In this document: piece by piece, positions 8,570-17,752 of the stretch
Layout: every line of letters begins with the position of its first letter
How positions within the stretch are numbered: the first letter of the stretch is position 1
From: Achromobacter pestifer
GTDB lineage: Bacteria > Pseudomonadota > Gammaproteobacteria > Burkholderiales > Burkholderiaceae_B
DNA: 64,000 nucleotides
Direction of reading: 5' to 3'
Assembly: GCF_013267355.1 (NCBI RefSeq)
Contig: NZ_CP053985.1
Span: forward strand, 3,720,001-3,784,000
Notes under the pieces: model-generated
What the model was told of the DNA's origin: nothing
What the model saw: only the letters and a program-made list of their open reading frames with translations
Databases searched by the model: none
Position numbers and translations under genes: made by a program

Positions 8570-8665
8570 ATATAGCTCGGCGTTAGTGTTTGTGCAATAC
8601 GTTTGCTATAAACAAATGTCCTTGTTTTTACAGGGATTTCCCGCAGATTTTCGGAGTGGAATAGG

Positions 8666-9493
8666 TCAGTTCCGTTGGCATTTCGGGCAGTAATAGGTAG
8701 CGCGCTGCCCCTGGACGATGCGCCGTATCGGGGTGCCGCAGACCCGGCAGGGCTGGCCCTCGCGTTCATAGACCGCCGCGTGGATCTCGAAGTAGGCGCC
8801 CGGCTCGCCGGTGGCCCCGACATAGTCCCGAAGCGTGCTGCCGCCCGAGGTCAGGGCGTCGGCCAGGGTGGCGCGCACCATGTCGGCCAGGCGCTCGCAG
8901 CGGGCCGGCGACAGTTTGTTGGCCGGCGTCTTGGGATTGATGCGGGCGCGGAACAGACTTTCCGATGCATAGATATTGCCCACGCCCACCACGGCCATGC
9001 CCGCCAACAGCACCTGCTTGATGGCGGCGCCGTGATTCTTGAAGTGGCGGTGCAGCCAGGCGCCGTCGAAACGCGGGTCGAAGGGTTCGATGCCTAGCTT
9101 GGCCAGCAGGGGATGGGCTTCGATGGGGCCGTCGGACTCCGGGTGCCACAGCACCGCGCCGAAGCGCCGCGGGTCATGCAGGCGCAGCACCGCTTCCTCG
9201 AAGATCCATTCGACATGGTCATGCTTGCGCAGGAATTCGCCGGGGGCGACGCTGCGCAGAGACCCCGACATGCCCAGATGCACGATCTGGGTGCCGTGTT
9301 CGAACCGCAGCAGCAGATACTTGCCCCGTCGCGCGCACTCCAGCACGGCGCGGCCAGCGATCACGGCCGGCAGATCCGGCGGGATGGGCCAGCGCATGCG
9401 GGATTCATGGATGACCAGCCGCGTCAGCGTCCGGCCGGTGATGACGGCGTCGATTCCCCGACGCGTGGTTTCGACTTCAGGCAGTTCCGGCAT
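8666..9493 (-). CDS. mutM: Formamidopyrimidine-DNA glycosylase
   Basis: A 275-residue bifunctional base-excision enzyme that removes 8-oxoguanine and cuts the AP site. The mature N-terminus is PELPEVET, where Pro is the Schiff-base nucleophile and Glu3 is catalytic. The C-terminal C4 zinc finger reads CRVCGT...YYCPKCQ. The start at 9493 is fixed by MPELPEVE. It is divergent from the TPR-protein gene with a short shared upstream region. Confidence 0.97.
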   Translation of the reverse strand: MPELPEVETTRRGIDAVITGRTLTRLVIHESRMRWPIPPDLPAVIAGRAVLECARRGKYLLLRFEHGTQIVHLGMSGSLRSVAPGEFLRKHDHVEWIFEEAVLRLHDPRRFGAVLWHPESDGPIEAHPLLAKLGIEPFDPRFDGAWLHRHFKNHGAAIKQVLLAGMAVVGVGNIYASESLFRARINPKTPANKLSPARCERLADMVRATLADALTSGGSTLRDYVGATGEPGAYFEIHAAVYEREGQPCRVCGTPIRRIVQGQRATYYCPKCQRN

Positions 9494-9554
9494 GAGCCAG
9501 TGTAAGATCATTAATTGCGTGTACGAAGATTGTGCCATCAACCGGACGGGCCGC

Positions 9555-11378
9555 GTGAAGTCGTCTTTCAAACCTATAAACATCGGGATCGCCGCGCTAG
9601 CGCTTGCGCTGGCAGCAATACTGACCCCACCGGCCCAGGCCGCCGACAGCCGGACGCGCGACGCGACCGGGCCTCGGATGGCGCCCCAGAGCCGCCACCC
9701 TGAAACCGAAGTCATCCGGCTGCGCCCCGGGCAGTTGCCCTATGTCTCGCTGACCGCCGACATCTTTTATCGCGTGCTCGCGTCCGAGATCGCCGCGCAG
9801 CGCGGCATGTACGGCTCGGCGGCTACCACCATGCTGGGCCTGGCGCGGGATACCGGCGATCCACGCCTGGCCCGCCGCGCCCTCGAGTTCCAACTGGCTG
9901 GCGGCAACCTGCCCGGCGCCCTGGACGCCGCCCGGGTCTGGGCGCGCCTGTCTCCCAACGACGTCGAGGCCAGCTCCACCGAGCTGGCGCTGGCCGCCGC
10001 CAACGGCCAGACCAAGGGCCTGTCGCAGGCTCTGCGCAACCGCATCGATTCCTCGCGCGACAAGCCGGCCGCCATCGGCCAGGCCCTGGCCGTGCTGAGC
10101 CGTCTGAACGACCGCCGCCTGGCCTTGCGCATCCTGGATGAATCGCTCAGCGACAGCGTGCGCAAGCTGCCGGCCGCGCACCTGGCGCTGGCGGACGTGG
10201 CCTCCGCCTCGGGCGACTACACCCGCGCCGCGCAGGAGTCGCGCGCGGCCCTGGCCGCGGATCCCAAGTCGGAACCCGCCGCCCTGCGCGTGCTGGAATA
10301 CGGCTACAAGGTGGACCCGCAGCGCGCGCAGACCGAGGCGCGCGCCTACATCGCCCGCAATCCCAACGCCCGCAAGGTGCGCCTGATGCTGGCCGGCCAA
10401 TTGGCCGACAGCGGCGACTACAACGGCGCGCTGGCTGAATTGCAGGCCATGTCGCGCCGCTCGCCGGAAGATTTCGACCTCTTGTTCATGCAGGCGCAAC
10501 TGGCTTACAAGGCCGGACAGCTGCCGCAGGCCAAGAGCCTGTTGCAGCAATATCTGGACGTGCAGCAGCAGCGCCAACGTGCCACGGTGCCGGGCGCGAC
10601 CGACGCCGGCGCCGCCGCAGCCGACGCCCATGTGCTGCTGGCCCGCATTGCCGAAGACCAGGGGCACTACGACGACGCCATCGCCGAACTGGGCCGCATC
10701 GACGATCCGACGCTGCGCTACTCGGTACGCATGCGCCAGGCCGCTTTGCGCGCCAAGAGCGGCCGCATCGACGACGCGCTGGCCATGATCGACGCCGCCG
10801 GTCCCCAGGACGAGGAAGAGCGCACCCTGGGCGTGTTGACCAAGGCCCAGATCCTGCGCGACGCCGACCGCGTGAAGCAGGCGGTGTCGGTGCTGGAGGC
10901 GGCCGATCAGGCGCTGCCCGACACGGTCGAGATCAAGTACGAACTGGCCATGCTGTACGAACGCCAGAACCGTCTGGCCGACCTGGAGCGCATGCTGCGC
11001 CAGGTCATCGCGCTGGACCCGGACCACGCGCACGCTTACAACGCGCTGGGCTACACGCTGGCCGATCACAACCAGCGTCTGCCCGAGGCCCTGGATCTGA
11101 TCACGCAAGCGCTCGAACTCGCTCCCAACGACCCGTTCATTCTCGACAGCATGGGCTGGGTCAAGTACCGCATGGGCGATTCCGCGGCCGCGGCCGACTA
11201 CCTGCGGCGCGCCTACAGCGTGCGTCCGGAGGCCGACATCGCGGCCCACCTGGCCGAAGTCCTCTGGACCCAGGGCAAGCGCGACCAGGCTATCGAGCTG
11301 CTGCGCGCCGCGGTGGCCAAGGATCCCAAGAACAAGACCGTTCAGGACGTGGCCAAGCGCCTGGGGATCAGCCTGTGA
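9555..11378 (+). CDS. Tetratricopeptide-repeat protein, probably periplasmic
   Basis: About 607 residues from GTG 9555. The N-terminus VKSSFKPINIGIAALALALA...PAQAAD is a Sec signal peptide. The rest is built of repeated alpha-helical TPR-like units, clearest near the C-terminus (HAYNALGYTLADHNQRLPEA, NDPFILDSMGWVKYRMGD). TPR arrays bind other proteins. The frame is also open to an ATG at 9492 that overlaps the mutM start, but the signal peptide supports 9555. The stop overlaps the lolB start (GTGA), so the two are co-translated. This pairing suggests an outer-membrane or lipoprotein-assembly setting. Confidence 0.85.
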   Translation: MKSSFKPINIGIAALALALAAILTPPAQAADSRTRDATGPRMAPQSRHPETEVIRLRPGQLPYVSLTADIFYRVLASEIAAQRGMYGSAATTMLGLARDTGDPRLARRALEFQLAGGNLPGALDAARVWARLSPNDVEASSTELALAAANGQTKGLSQALRNRIDSSRDKPAAIGQALAVLSRLNDRRLALRILDESLSDSVRKLPAAHLALADVASASGDYTRAAQESRAALAADPKSEPAALRVLEYGYKVDPQRAQTEARAYIARNPNARKVRLMLAGQLADSGDYNGALAELQAMSRRSPEDFDLLFMQAQLAYKAGQLPQAKSLLQQYLDVQQQRQRATVPGATDAGAAAADAHVLLARIAEDQGHYDDAIAELGRIDDPTLRYSVRMRQAALRAKSGRIDDALAMIDAAGPQDEEERTLGVLTKAQILRDADRVKQAVSVLEAADQALPDTVEIKYELAMLYERQNRLADLERMLRQVIALDPDHAHAYNALGYTLADHNQRLPEALDLITQALELAPNDPFILDSMGWVKYRMGDSAAAADYLRRAYSVRPEADIAAHLAEVLWTQGKRDQAIELLRAAVAKDPKNKTVQDVAKRLGISL

Positions 11379-11974
11379 CGGCAGTATTCCAACGTGTGTG
11401 CGGCGCCACCGCGCCGCTGCGCTGGTTCCTGATGGCAATGCTGGCGGCGACGCTGGCCGCCTGCACCACGCCCAAGCCGATCGAAGGCGCCAGCGCCGAC
11501 GCCTTCTCGCGCATCGGCCGTTTCGCCATCACCGTCAACGAGGAAAGCGGCAAGCAGAATGCCGTGCAGGGCGGCTTCTCGTGGTCGGACGACGGCCGCC
11601 GCTATGTGCTGGACCTGACCAATCCCCTGGGCTCGACCGAGGCACGCGTGGAAGGTGGGCCAGGCGCGGCCAGCCTGACCAAGGCCGACGGCACCCGCCT
11701 GGTCGCCGACAATCCCGATGCGCTGGCAGCCGAGGCGCTGGGCAGCAGCATGCCGGTGTCCGGCCTGCGCGACTGGCTGCGCGGCAAGCTGGCCGCCACG
11801 CCTGAAGCCACCGAAGTATCACGCGACGAACTGGGCCGGCCGGCGGCGTTCGAGCAGGGCGGCTGGCGTGCGCGGCTGTCGCGCTACGACACGCTGGGTC
11901 CCCAATTGCTGGTGCTGGAGCGCCTGGAGCCGGGCCGCCGCATCATGCTGCGCCTGGTTGTCAACCAGCCTTGA
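11375..11974 (+). CDS. lolB: Outer-membrane lipoprotein receptor LolB
   Basis: A 199-residue lipoprotein with signal peptide and lipobox LAAC (Cys30). LolB takes lipoproteins from the periplasmic carrier LolA and inserts them in the outer membrane. The core FSRIGRFAITV..., GGFSWSDDGRRYVLDLTNPLG and the central strand pattern match the family. It starts with GTG in a GTGA overlap with the TPR gene. The adjacent downstream ispE, as in many proteobacteria, supports the call. Confidence 0.92.
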   Translation: MTAVFQRVCGATAPLRWFLMAMLAATLAACTTPKPIEGASADAFSRIGRFAITVNEESGKQNAVQGGFSWSDDGRRYVLDLTNPLGSTEARVEGGPGAASLTKADGTRLVADNPDALAAEALGSSMPVSGLRDWLRGKLAATPEATEVSRDELGRPAAFEQGGWRARLSRYDTLGPQLLVLERLEPGRRIMLRLVVNQP

Positions 11975-12047
11975 ACAATGGGCCGCCTCGGCCCGGAACA
12001 GGCGGCCGCCCGGTAAAATCGGGCGACCGCTTTTTTTTCGCCCAGCC

Positions 12048-12959
12048 GTGACTCTCTACGACGTACCCGCTCCCGCCAAGCTGAATCTGTTCCTGCACGT
12101 CGTGGGCCGCCGCGCCGACGGCTACCATCTGCTGCAGACCGTTTTCCGCTTCATCGACCTGTGCGACACCCTGCACTTCGACGTGCGCGCCGATGGCGTC
12201 ATCAGCCGCGCCACGGAGCTGCCGGGCGTACCGGAGGAGCAGGACCTGACCTTGCGCGCCGCGCACGCGCTGCAGCGTGCCACAGGCACGAAGCAGGGCG
12301 TGCAGATCGGCCTGGAAAAGCGCATTCCCCAGGGCGGCGGCCTGGGCGGCGGCTCCAGCGATGCCGCCTCGGTGCTGATCGCGCTGAACCGGCTGTGGGG
12401 CACGGGGCTGTCGCGGCGCGAACTCATGGAGCTCGCCCTGCCGCTGGGAGCCGATGTGCCCGTCTTCGTCTTCGGGCAGTCCGCCTTTGCTCAGGGCGTG
12501 GGCGAAGATCTGACCGCGGTGACGCTGCCGGAGCGCGCTTATCTGGTGGCGCAGCCGGATGCCAGCGTGCCCACGCCTAGGATATTTTCGGCGCCCGATT
12601 TGACAAGGGATTCTTCTTACATCACAATAGCTGTCTTTCTTGCTTCGCCTACTTCCCGCTTCGGCAGGAATGATTTGGAGCCGGTGGTCTACCGTCTTTA
12701 CCCAGAAGTGCTTGGGGCATCGCGGTGGCTTGCTGAACAGGGAATCCTTCGTGGAGCCCCGGTTCGCATGTCGGGATCTGGTGCGTGTTTATTCGCCGAA
12801 TTTTCCGAACTCTCCGAAGCCGTTTTGGCAGAAGCAGAAATATCCGCTATAATGCGCGGCGCTGATAAAATATTCAGCCAAACGCATCCACGGTTTCGGT
12901 TAGTGCAGGCATGTACTGGGTTAGCTGAACATCCGTTGCGGAATTGGATTGCAAGATAG
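12048..12959 (+). CDS. ispE: 4-(cytidine 5'-diphospho)-2-C-methyl-D-erythritol kinase
   Basis: A 303-residue GHMP kinase of the MEP isoprenoid pathway that phosphorylates the 2-OH of CDP-methylerythritol. It shows PAPAKLNLFLHVVGRRADGY, the ATP loop PQGGGLGGGSSDAA and the C-terminal RMSGSGACLFA. GTG 12048 is the family-length start; a clear Shine-Dalgarno is not visible. From about base 12575 onward the gene turns A/T-richer than the rest. That part contains promoter-like sequences for the following tRNA. Confidence 0.95.
   Translation: MTLYDVPAPAKLNLFLHVVGRRADGYHLLQTVFRFIDLCDTLHFDVRADGVISRATELPGVPEEQDLTLRAAHALQRATGTKQGVQIGLEKRIPQGGGLGGGSSDAASVLIALNRLWGTGLSRRELMELALPLGADVPVFVFGQSAFAQGVGEDLTAVTLPERAYLVAQPDASVPTPRIFSAPDLTRDSSYITIAVFLASPTSRFGRNDLEPVVYRLYPEVLGASRWLAEQGILRGAPVRMSGSGACLFAEFSELSEAVLAEAEISAIMRGADKIFSQTHPRFRLVQACTGLAEHPLRNWIAR
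12825..12853 (+). promoter_or_regulatory. Sigma-70 promoter inside ispE for tRNA-Gln
   Basis: TTGGCA (12825-12830), 17-base spacer, then a consensus TATAAT (12848-12853), followed at once by the GC-rich GCGCGGCGC, the discriminator type found on stable-RNA promoters under stringent control. The tRNA begins about 100 bases after the expected start. A weaker candidate, TTGACA-17-CACAAT, lies at 12600-12628. Confidence 0.75.
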
Positions 12960-12960
12960 T

Positions 12961-13037
12961 TGGGGAGTCGCCAAGCTGGTTAAGGCACCGGATTTTGATT
13001 CCGGCATGCGAAGGTTCGAATCCTTCCTCCCCAGCCA
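12961..13037 (+). tRNA. tRNA-Gln (TTG anticodon)
   Basis: Full cloverleaf. The acceptor stem TGGGGAG pairs with CTCCCCA (13027-13033), the anticodon stem CCGGA/TCCGG has loop TTTTGAT (anticodon TTG at 12995-12997), the T-arm reads AAGGTTCGAATCCTT, discriminator G and an encoded CCA at 13035-13037. It lies two bases after the ispE stop codon. Confidence 0.97.
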
Positions 13038-13048
13038 ACCGAATACAT

Positions 13049-13103
13049 AAAAAAGCTGTTGAACACGCCTGTAAGACACTGGCCCGGGTTCAGCAGCTTT
13101 TTT
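13049..13103 (+). terminator. Rho-independent terminator after tRNA-Gln
   Basis: AAAAAAGCTGTTGAAC (13049-13064) pairs with GTTCAGCAGCTTTTTT (13088-13103), with one unpaired or mismatched position at TGTTGAAC/GTTCAGCA, and continues into TATTTT. The loop is about 23 bases. Confidence 0.75.
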
Positions 13104-13177
13104 ATTTTCCGGGTCCGCTGGTGCATCACCTCGCATCACCTCGTTAGTGTCTTAAAACGACCATCGCATCATCCATC

Positions 13178-14128
13178 ATGGCAAACGATAGCTTCATGAT
13201 TTTCACGGGTACAGCCAACACTCGGCTGGCCGTGGACGTAGTCAACCACCTCGATATGTCCCTGGGCAAGATGACCGTCGGTCGCTTCTCGGACGGCGAA
13301 GTGATGGTCGAGATCAACGAGAATGTGCGCGGCAAGGACGTCTTCGTCCTGCAGCCCACCTGTGCCCCCACCAACGACAACCTGATGGAAATCATGGTGA
13401 TGGTCGATGCCTTGCGCCGCGCTTCCGCTGGCCGCATCACCGCCGCCATTCCTTATTTCGGCTATGCCCGCCAGGACCGCCGCCCGCGCTCGGCGCGCGT
13501 GGCCATCTCGGCCAAGGTCGTGGCCAACATGCTGCAAGTGGCTGGCGTCGACCGCGTTCTGACGATGGACCTGCACGCCGACCAGATCCAGGGCTTCTTC
13601 GATATCCCCGTGGACAACATCTACGCCGGTCCGATCCTGCTGGGCGACATCTGGCGCCGCAATTTCTCGAACCTGGTTATCGTGTCTCCGGACATCGGCG
13701 GCGTGGTGCGAGCCCGCGCGCTGGCCAAGCAGCTGGAAGCCGATCTGGCCATCATCGACAAGCGCCGTCCGCGCGCCAACGTGTCGGAAGTGATGAACAT
13801 CATCGGTGAAGTCGACGGCCGCACCTGCATCATCATGGACGATATGGTCGACACCGCCGGCACGCTGTGCAAGGCGGCGCAGGCCCTGAAGGACCGCGGC
13901 GCCGGCGCCGTTTACGCCTATTGCACGCACCCGGTGCTGTCGGGCGGCGCCATCGACCGCATCGAAGCGTCGCAACTGGACGAACTGGTCGTCACCGACA
14001 CCATTCCGCTCTCCGAGCAAGGCCAGGCCAGCGGCAAGATCCGCCAGCTGTCGTGCGCCGCGCTGCTGGGCGAGACCATCCTGCGTATCTCGAACGCGGA
14101 ATCGGTCAGCTCGCTGTTCGTCGACTAA
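13178..14128 (+). CDS. prs: Ribose-phosphate pyrophosphokinase
   Basis: A 316-residue PRPP synthase. It makes 5-phosphoribosyl-1-diphosphate from ribose 5-phosphate and ATP for nucleotide, His and Trp synthesis. The N-terminal GRFSDGE, the flexible-loop region [21 protein letters not shown], the metal-binding [13 protein letters not shown] and the PRPP loop [13 protein letters not shown] are all intact. Length equals the bacterial class I enzyme. It follows the tRNA-Gln terminator and precedes rplY, a common betaproteobacterial order. Confidence 0.98.
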   Translation: MANDSFMIFTGTANTRLAVDVVNHLDMSLGKMTVGRFSDGEVMVEINENVRGKDVFVLQPTCAPTNDNLMEIMVMVDALRRASAGRITAAIPYFGYARQDRRPRSARVAISAKVVANMLQVAGVDRVLTMDLHADQIQGFFDIPVDNIYAGPILLGDIWRRNFSNLVIVSPDIGGVVRARALAKQLEADLAIIDKRRPRANVSEVMNIIGEVDGRTCIIMDDMVDTAGTLCKAAQALKDRGAGAVYAYCTHPVLSGGAIDRIEASQLDELVVTDTIPLSEQGQASGKIRQLSCAALLGETILRISNAESVSSLFVD

Positions 14129-14168
14129 GACGCGGCATCCCTCGGACGGGTAGTCCGGATACAGAGTT

Positions 14169-14198
14169 TTGCGCCTTGCTGGTCGCGGCAAGGCGCAA
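14169..14198 (+). promoter_or_regulatory. 11-bp hairpin in the prs-rplY gap
   Basis: TTGCGCCTTGC and GCAAGGCGCAA enclose TGGTCGCG. No T-run follows on the plus strand, so it may be an RNA-processing or leader structure, or a weak terminator for prs. Confidence 0.4.
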
Positions 14199-14274
14199 CA
14201 AACGCGGCGCGTATTTCGCGTGCCGTGTACCAACCGGCGAAGTCTCTTCGCCCTTATTGTTTTTGGAGTTTTCC

Positions 14275-14889
14275 ATGAAATTCAATGCAACTGCGCGTAG
14301 CGTCCAGGGTTCGAGTGCGAGCCGCCGCCTGCGCCGCGCGGGCCGCGTTCCCGCCATCGTTTATGGCGGTACGGCTGCCCCCCTGAACATCGAACTCGAC
14401 CACAACGAGATCTACCACGCCCTGCGCAAGGAACAATTCCACGCGTCGATCCTGCAAATGGCGCTGGAAGGCGCAGCCAAGGAAGAACAAGTCCTGCTGC
14501 GTTCGGTTCAATGGCACGCCTACAAGCCGCAAGTCCTGCACGTGGACTTCCAGCGCGTGGACGCCAACCAGGCCCTGCACACCAAGGTCCCGTTCCACTT
14601 CATCAACGCTGAAGTCTCGCCGGCCGTGAAGCTGGGCGGCGCCATCATCAGCCACGTCCTGACCGAACTGGAAGTCACCTGCCTGCCGGCAGCGCTGCCC
14701 CAGTTCATCGAAGTGGACCTGAAGGATCTGCTGCCTGGCGCTTCGATCCACCTGGCCGACATCGCTCTGCCCAAGGGCGTGACCTACGTCCCGCACGGTG
14801 GCGACGCCAACCCGCTGCTGGCCGCCACTGCCGTGGTCAAGGGCGGCGCTGCCGCCGACGAAGGCGCTGCCGAAGCTCCGGCCGCCTAA
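14275..14889 (+). CDS. rplY: 50S ribosomal protein L25/general stress protein Ctc
   Basis: A 204-residue protein of the long (CTC) type. The N-terminal L25 domain, about residues 1-92, binds 5S rRNA ([31 protein letters not shown]). The beta-rich C-terminal TL5 domain follows, and an Ala-rich tail ends in [18 protein letters not shown] precedes ATG 14275. Followed by a strong terminator and pth, the usual rplY-pth pairing. Confidence 0.96.
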   Translation: MKFNATARSVQGSSASRRLRRAGRVPAIVYGGTAAPLNIELDHNEIYHALRKEQFHASILQMALEGAAKEEQVLLRSVQWHAYKPQVLHVDFQRVDANQALHTKVPFHFINAEVSPAVKLGGAIISHVLTELEVTCLPAALPQFIEVDLKDLLPGASIHLADIALPKGVTYVPHGGDANPLLAATAVVKGGAAADEGAAEAPAA

Positions 14890-14931
14890 GTCCCGCTGGG
14901 AAGCCCCCGGGCTTTCCGCGGCTGATGCCCG

Positions 14932-14968
14932 AAACCCTGCGTGTGCATTTGCATGCGCAGGGTTTTTT
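14932..14968 (+). terminator. Rho-independent terminator after rplY
   Basis: AAACCCTGCG and CGCAGGGTTT form the stem, with further pairing near TGTGCA/TGCATG, then a T-run (GGGTTTTTTGG). It lies between rplY and pth, so pth is expected to have its own promoter or depend on readthrough. Confidence 0.85.
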
Positions 14969-14986
14969 GGTTTAAACACCCCCATC

Positions 14987-15583
14987 ATGTCTACTCCTAT
15001 ACGCCTCATCGTGGGGCTGGGTAATCCCGGCCCCGACTACGAAACCACCCGGCACAACGCCGGCTTCTGGCTGGCTGACCACCTGGCGGACGACTTGCGC
15101 GCTTCTTTTGCGCTGGAGAAGTCCTTTTTTGGCATGGTGGCCAAGTCCCGCCTGGGCGCGGACAACGTGCTGCTGCTAAAGCCCAACACCTACATGAACC
15201 GTTCCGGCCAGGCGGTCGGCGCGCTGGCCCGCTTCTATAAGCTGGTGCCGGAGCAGGTGCTGGTGCTGCACGACGAACTGGATCTGATGCCCGGCCAGGT
15301 GAAACTGAAGCAGGGTGGCGGCCATGCCGGCCACAACGGCTTGAAGGACATCCAGGCGGCCTTGGGTAGCCCCAACTTCTGGCGTCTGCGCATCGGCATC
15401 GGCCATCCCCGCACGCTGGGCCTGGCCCAGCAGGTGGCGGACTTCGTGCTGCATCCGCCGCGCCGTGAAGAGCAGAAAGAGATAGAAGCGGTGATCGACC
15501 GTTGCCGCGCCGTGGTGCCGGCGATGCTGGCCGGCGATTTTCCATTGGCGACGCGTCAACTCCATAGCGGCAACGAGGCCTGA
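14987..15583 (+). CDS. pth: Peptidyl-tRNA hydrolase
   Basis: A 198-residue enzyme that releases peptides from tRNA after abortive translation. Typical motifs: [21 protein letters not shown] (with the catalytic His in RHN), [20 protein letters not shown] and [11 protein letters not shown]. Start ATG 14987 gives the usual N-terminus. The stop overlaps the next gene by one base. Confidence 0.97.
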   Translation: MSTPIRLIVGLGNPGPDYETTRHNAGFWLADHLADDLRASFALEKSFFGMVAKSRLGADNVLLLKPNTYMNRSGQAVGALARFYKLVPEQVLVLHDELDLMPGQVKLKQGGGHAGHNGLKDIQAALGSPNFWRLRIGIGHPRTLGLAQQVADFVLHPPRREEQKEIEAVIDRCRAVVPAMLAGDFPLATRQLHSGNEA

Positions 15584-16368
15584 TGACAGACCAGCGGCAA
15601 TCGGCGTCGGTGTCTGGCGGAAAACTGCGCTTTCGCAGCGAGATCGCGGACTTCTGGCGCTTCATCCGCCATCCGCATCCCGCTTCGCGCCTGCCGGGCC
15701 GTGCGGCCGCCAGCGGGCTGGTTGCCGACTGGTGGCCGGGCCTGGGGCCGGGACGCCTGCTGGCCTGGGCCGCGCTGCTGTGGGCAGTGAACCTGTTTGC
15801 GCTGGGGCCAGTGGCAGTGGCCGCCGCCGGGCTGGGCGGCGTCACGCACCGGCTTGATCCCGCCAACATCCCCTGGCTGACCGCCGTCATCTGGGCGCCG
15901 CTGGTGGAAGAGATACTGTTCCGCTACGGCTTGCGCCGCCCCAAGCAGGCGCTGTGGCTGATTCCGGCGATGGTGCCCGTGGTGCTGTGGGGGCCCAAGG
16001 TCTGGACCGGCCTGCTGCTGGCCGCATTCGTGATCCTGGCCTGCTGGGGCGCGCGCCAGCGCGCCGAACCGCTGCAAGGTTGGGACACCACCTGGCGGCG
16101 CTACTACCTGCGGCATTTCGGCCTGGTGTTCCACCTGGTCGCGCTGACCTTCGCCGCGGTGCACCTGACCAACTTCGTCTACAGCAAGACGCCGTACTGG
16201 CTGCTGCCCCTGCTGGTGCTGCCGCAATGGCTCACGGGCCTGGTGCTGGGCTGGATGCGCGTGCGCCGCGGAATCGGCGCGGCGATCCTGCTGCACTCCG
16301 TTTTCAACGCCGGCCCCATTTTGATGATCTGGGTCATCATGCGCTGGGTCCCTGCCGCCGCGGCTTAA
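15583..16368 (+). CDS. CPBP-family intramembrane metalloprotease
   Basis: A 261-residue polytopic membrane protein. The CPBP/Abi signature EEILFR (E109, E110, R114) is followed by later conserved His in FAAVHLTNF and LLHSVFN, which together form the intramembrane catalytic site. Bacterial members are linked to protein maturation and, in some species, to bacteriocin self-immunity. Its one-base overlap with pth suggests it is simply co-expressed here. Substrate unknown. Confidence 0.85.
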   Translation: MTDQRQSASVSGGKLRFRSEIADFWRFIRHPHPASRLPGRAAASGLVADWWPGLGPGRLLAWAALLWAVNLFALGPVAVAAAGLGGVTHRLDPANIPWLTAVIWAPLVEEILFRYGLRRPKQALWLIPAMVPVVLWGPKVWTGLLLAAFVILACWGARQRAEPLQGWDTTWRRYYLRHFGLVFHLVALTFAAVHLTNFVYSKTPYWLLPLLVLPQWLTGLVLGWMRVRRGIGAAILLHSVFNAGPILMIWVIMRWVPAAAA

Positions 16369-16465
16369 GCGGGGCCGCAACGGCGGCCGGGCCGGCGGGG
16401 CTTGAGCGCCCAGCCGGGGTAAACTAGAACGTTAACGATCAATACCGTACTTACACAGGATTCCC

Positions 16466-17557
16466 ATGGCTCTGCAATGCGGCATCGTCGGCCTGCCCAA
16501 CGTAGGCAAATCGACACTCTTCAACGCTCTGACCCGCGCCGGCATCGCCGCCGAGAACTATCCGTTCTGCACCATCGAACCCAACGTCGGTGTGGTCGAA
16601 GTGCCGGATCCGCGCCTGCAGAAACTGGCTGAAATCGTCAAGCCCGAACGCATCCTGTCCGCCACCGTCGAATTCGTCGACATCGCGGGCCTGGTCGCCG
16701 GCGCGAGCAAGGGCGAAGGCCTGGGCAACCAGTTCCTCTCGCACATCCGCGAAACCGACGCCATCGTCAACGTGGTGCGCTGCTTTGAAGACCCCAACGT
16801 GATCCACGTGGCGGGAAAGATCGACCCCATCGCCGACATCGAAGTCATCGAAACCGAGCTGGCACTGGCCGACATGCAGACCGCCGAAAAGGCGCTGCAT
16901 CGTCACCAGAAGACCGCGCGCTCCGGCGACAAGGAATCGCAGCGCATCGTGGCCGTGCTGGAAAAATGCGTGGCCCAGCTGAACGAAGCCAAGCCCATCC
17001 GCGCGCTGGATCTCTCGGCCGAAGAGCAGGCCGATATCGCCCAGCTCTGCTTCATCACCGCCAAGCGCGCGATGTACGTGGGCAACGTGGCCGACGACGG
17101 CTTCACCAACAATCCGCTGCTGGACCGCCTGACCGAATTCGCCGCCGCGCGCAACGCGCCCGTGGTCGCCATCTGCGCCTCCATCGAATCCGAAATCGTC
17201 GACCTCGACGATGCCGACCGCCTGGCCTTCCTGTCGGACATGGGCATGGAAGAACCCGGCCTGAACCGCCTGATCCGCGCCGCCTTCAAGCTGCTGGGCC
17301 TGCAGACCTACTTCACCGCCGGCGTGAAGGAAGTACGCGCCTGGACCGTGCCGATCGGCGCCACCGCGCCGCAAGCCGCTGGCGTCATCCACACCGACTT
17401 CGAACGCGGCTTCATCCGCGCCCAGACCATCGCCTACGAAGACTTCATCACCTACAAGGGTGAGCAGGGCGCCAAGGAAGCGGGCAAGATGCGCGCCGAA
17501 GGCAAGGAATACATCGTGCAGGATGGGGACGTGATGAACTTCCTGTTCAACGTCTGA
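16466..17557 (+). CDS. ychF: Obg-like ATPase YchF
   Basis: A 363-residue P-loop protein of the Obg/OLA1 group that binds ribosomes and [20 protein letters not shown] is the P-loop, [12 protein letters not shown] the switch region and [20 protein letters not shown] the G3 region. The C-terminal TGS domain ends [23 protein letters not shown] precedes ATG 16466. The last 11 bases including the stop codon recur at 20035-20045 and mark the island attachment site. No terminator is seen directly after the gene. Confidence 0.97.
   Translation: MALQCGIVGLPNVGKSTLFNALTRAGIAAENYPFCTIEPNVGVVEVPDPRLQKLAEIVKPERILSATVEFVDIAGLVAGASKGEGLGNQFLSHIRETDAIVNVVRCFEDPNVIHVAGKIDPIADIEVIETELALADMQTAEKALHRHQKTARSGDKESQRIVAVLEKCVAQLNEAKPIRALDLSAEEQADIAQLCFITAKRAMYVGNVADDGFTNNPLLDRLTEFAAARNAPVVAICASIESEIVDLDDADRLAFLSDMGMEEPGLNRLIRAAFKLLGLQTYFTAGVKEVRAWTVPIGATAPQAAGVIHTDFERGFIRAQTIAYEDFITYKGEQGAKEAGKMRAEGKEYIVQDGDVMNFLFNV
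17547..17557. other. Candidate attL (end of ychF)
   Basis: TCAACGTCTGA, identical to 20035-20045. With one mismatch the match extends to TGNTCAACGTCTGA. The repeat preserves the ychF stop codon. Confidence 0.55.
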
Positions 17558-17698
17558 CGATTTTTGCTGGATCTCGGTGGCGCTCAGTAGCGTTTGGTGG
17601 ACGGATTGACTCGTTTTAAATCAATGAGTTGCGGAAACAATACGGTCTGCTGAGCGTTCCTAATGTTCATCGAGGTCCGGAAAATTCGGGGTAGCGTT

Positions 17699-17728
17699 GG
17701 GGGTACTCGTGTTCAACCGTGGGGGTAC
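17699..17728 (+). repeat. Paired GGGGGTAC motifs before the integrase (left)
   Basis: GGGGGTAC at 17699-17706 and 17721-17728, 22 bases apart, directly upstream of the integrase fragment. The same octamer occurs twice near the right end. They may be integrase arm-type sites or part of the integrase promoter control. Confidence 0.45.
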
Positions 17729-17752
17729 TTTTCCCCGCAGTGGAGTCCAACG

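Noticed and set aside
15583..16368. CPBP protease as part of a bacteriocin immunity system
   Set aside because: No bacteriocin-like gene nearby, and the housekeeping context with pth and ychF is conserved.
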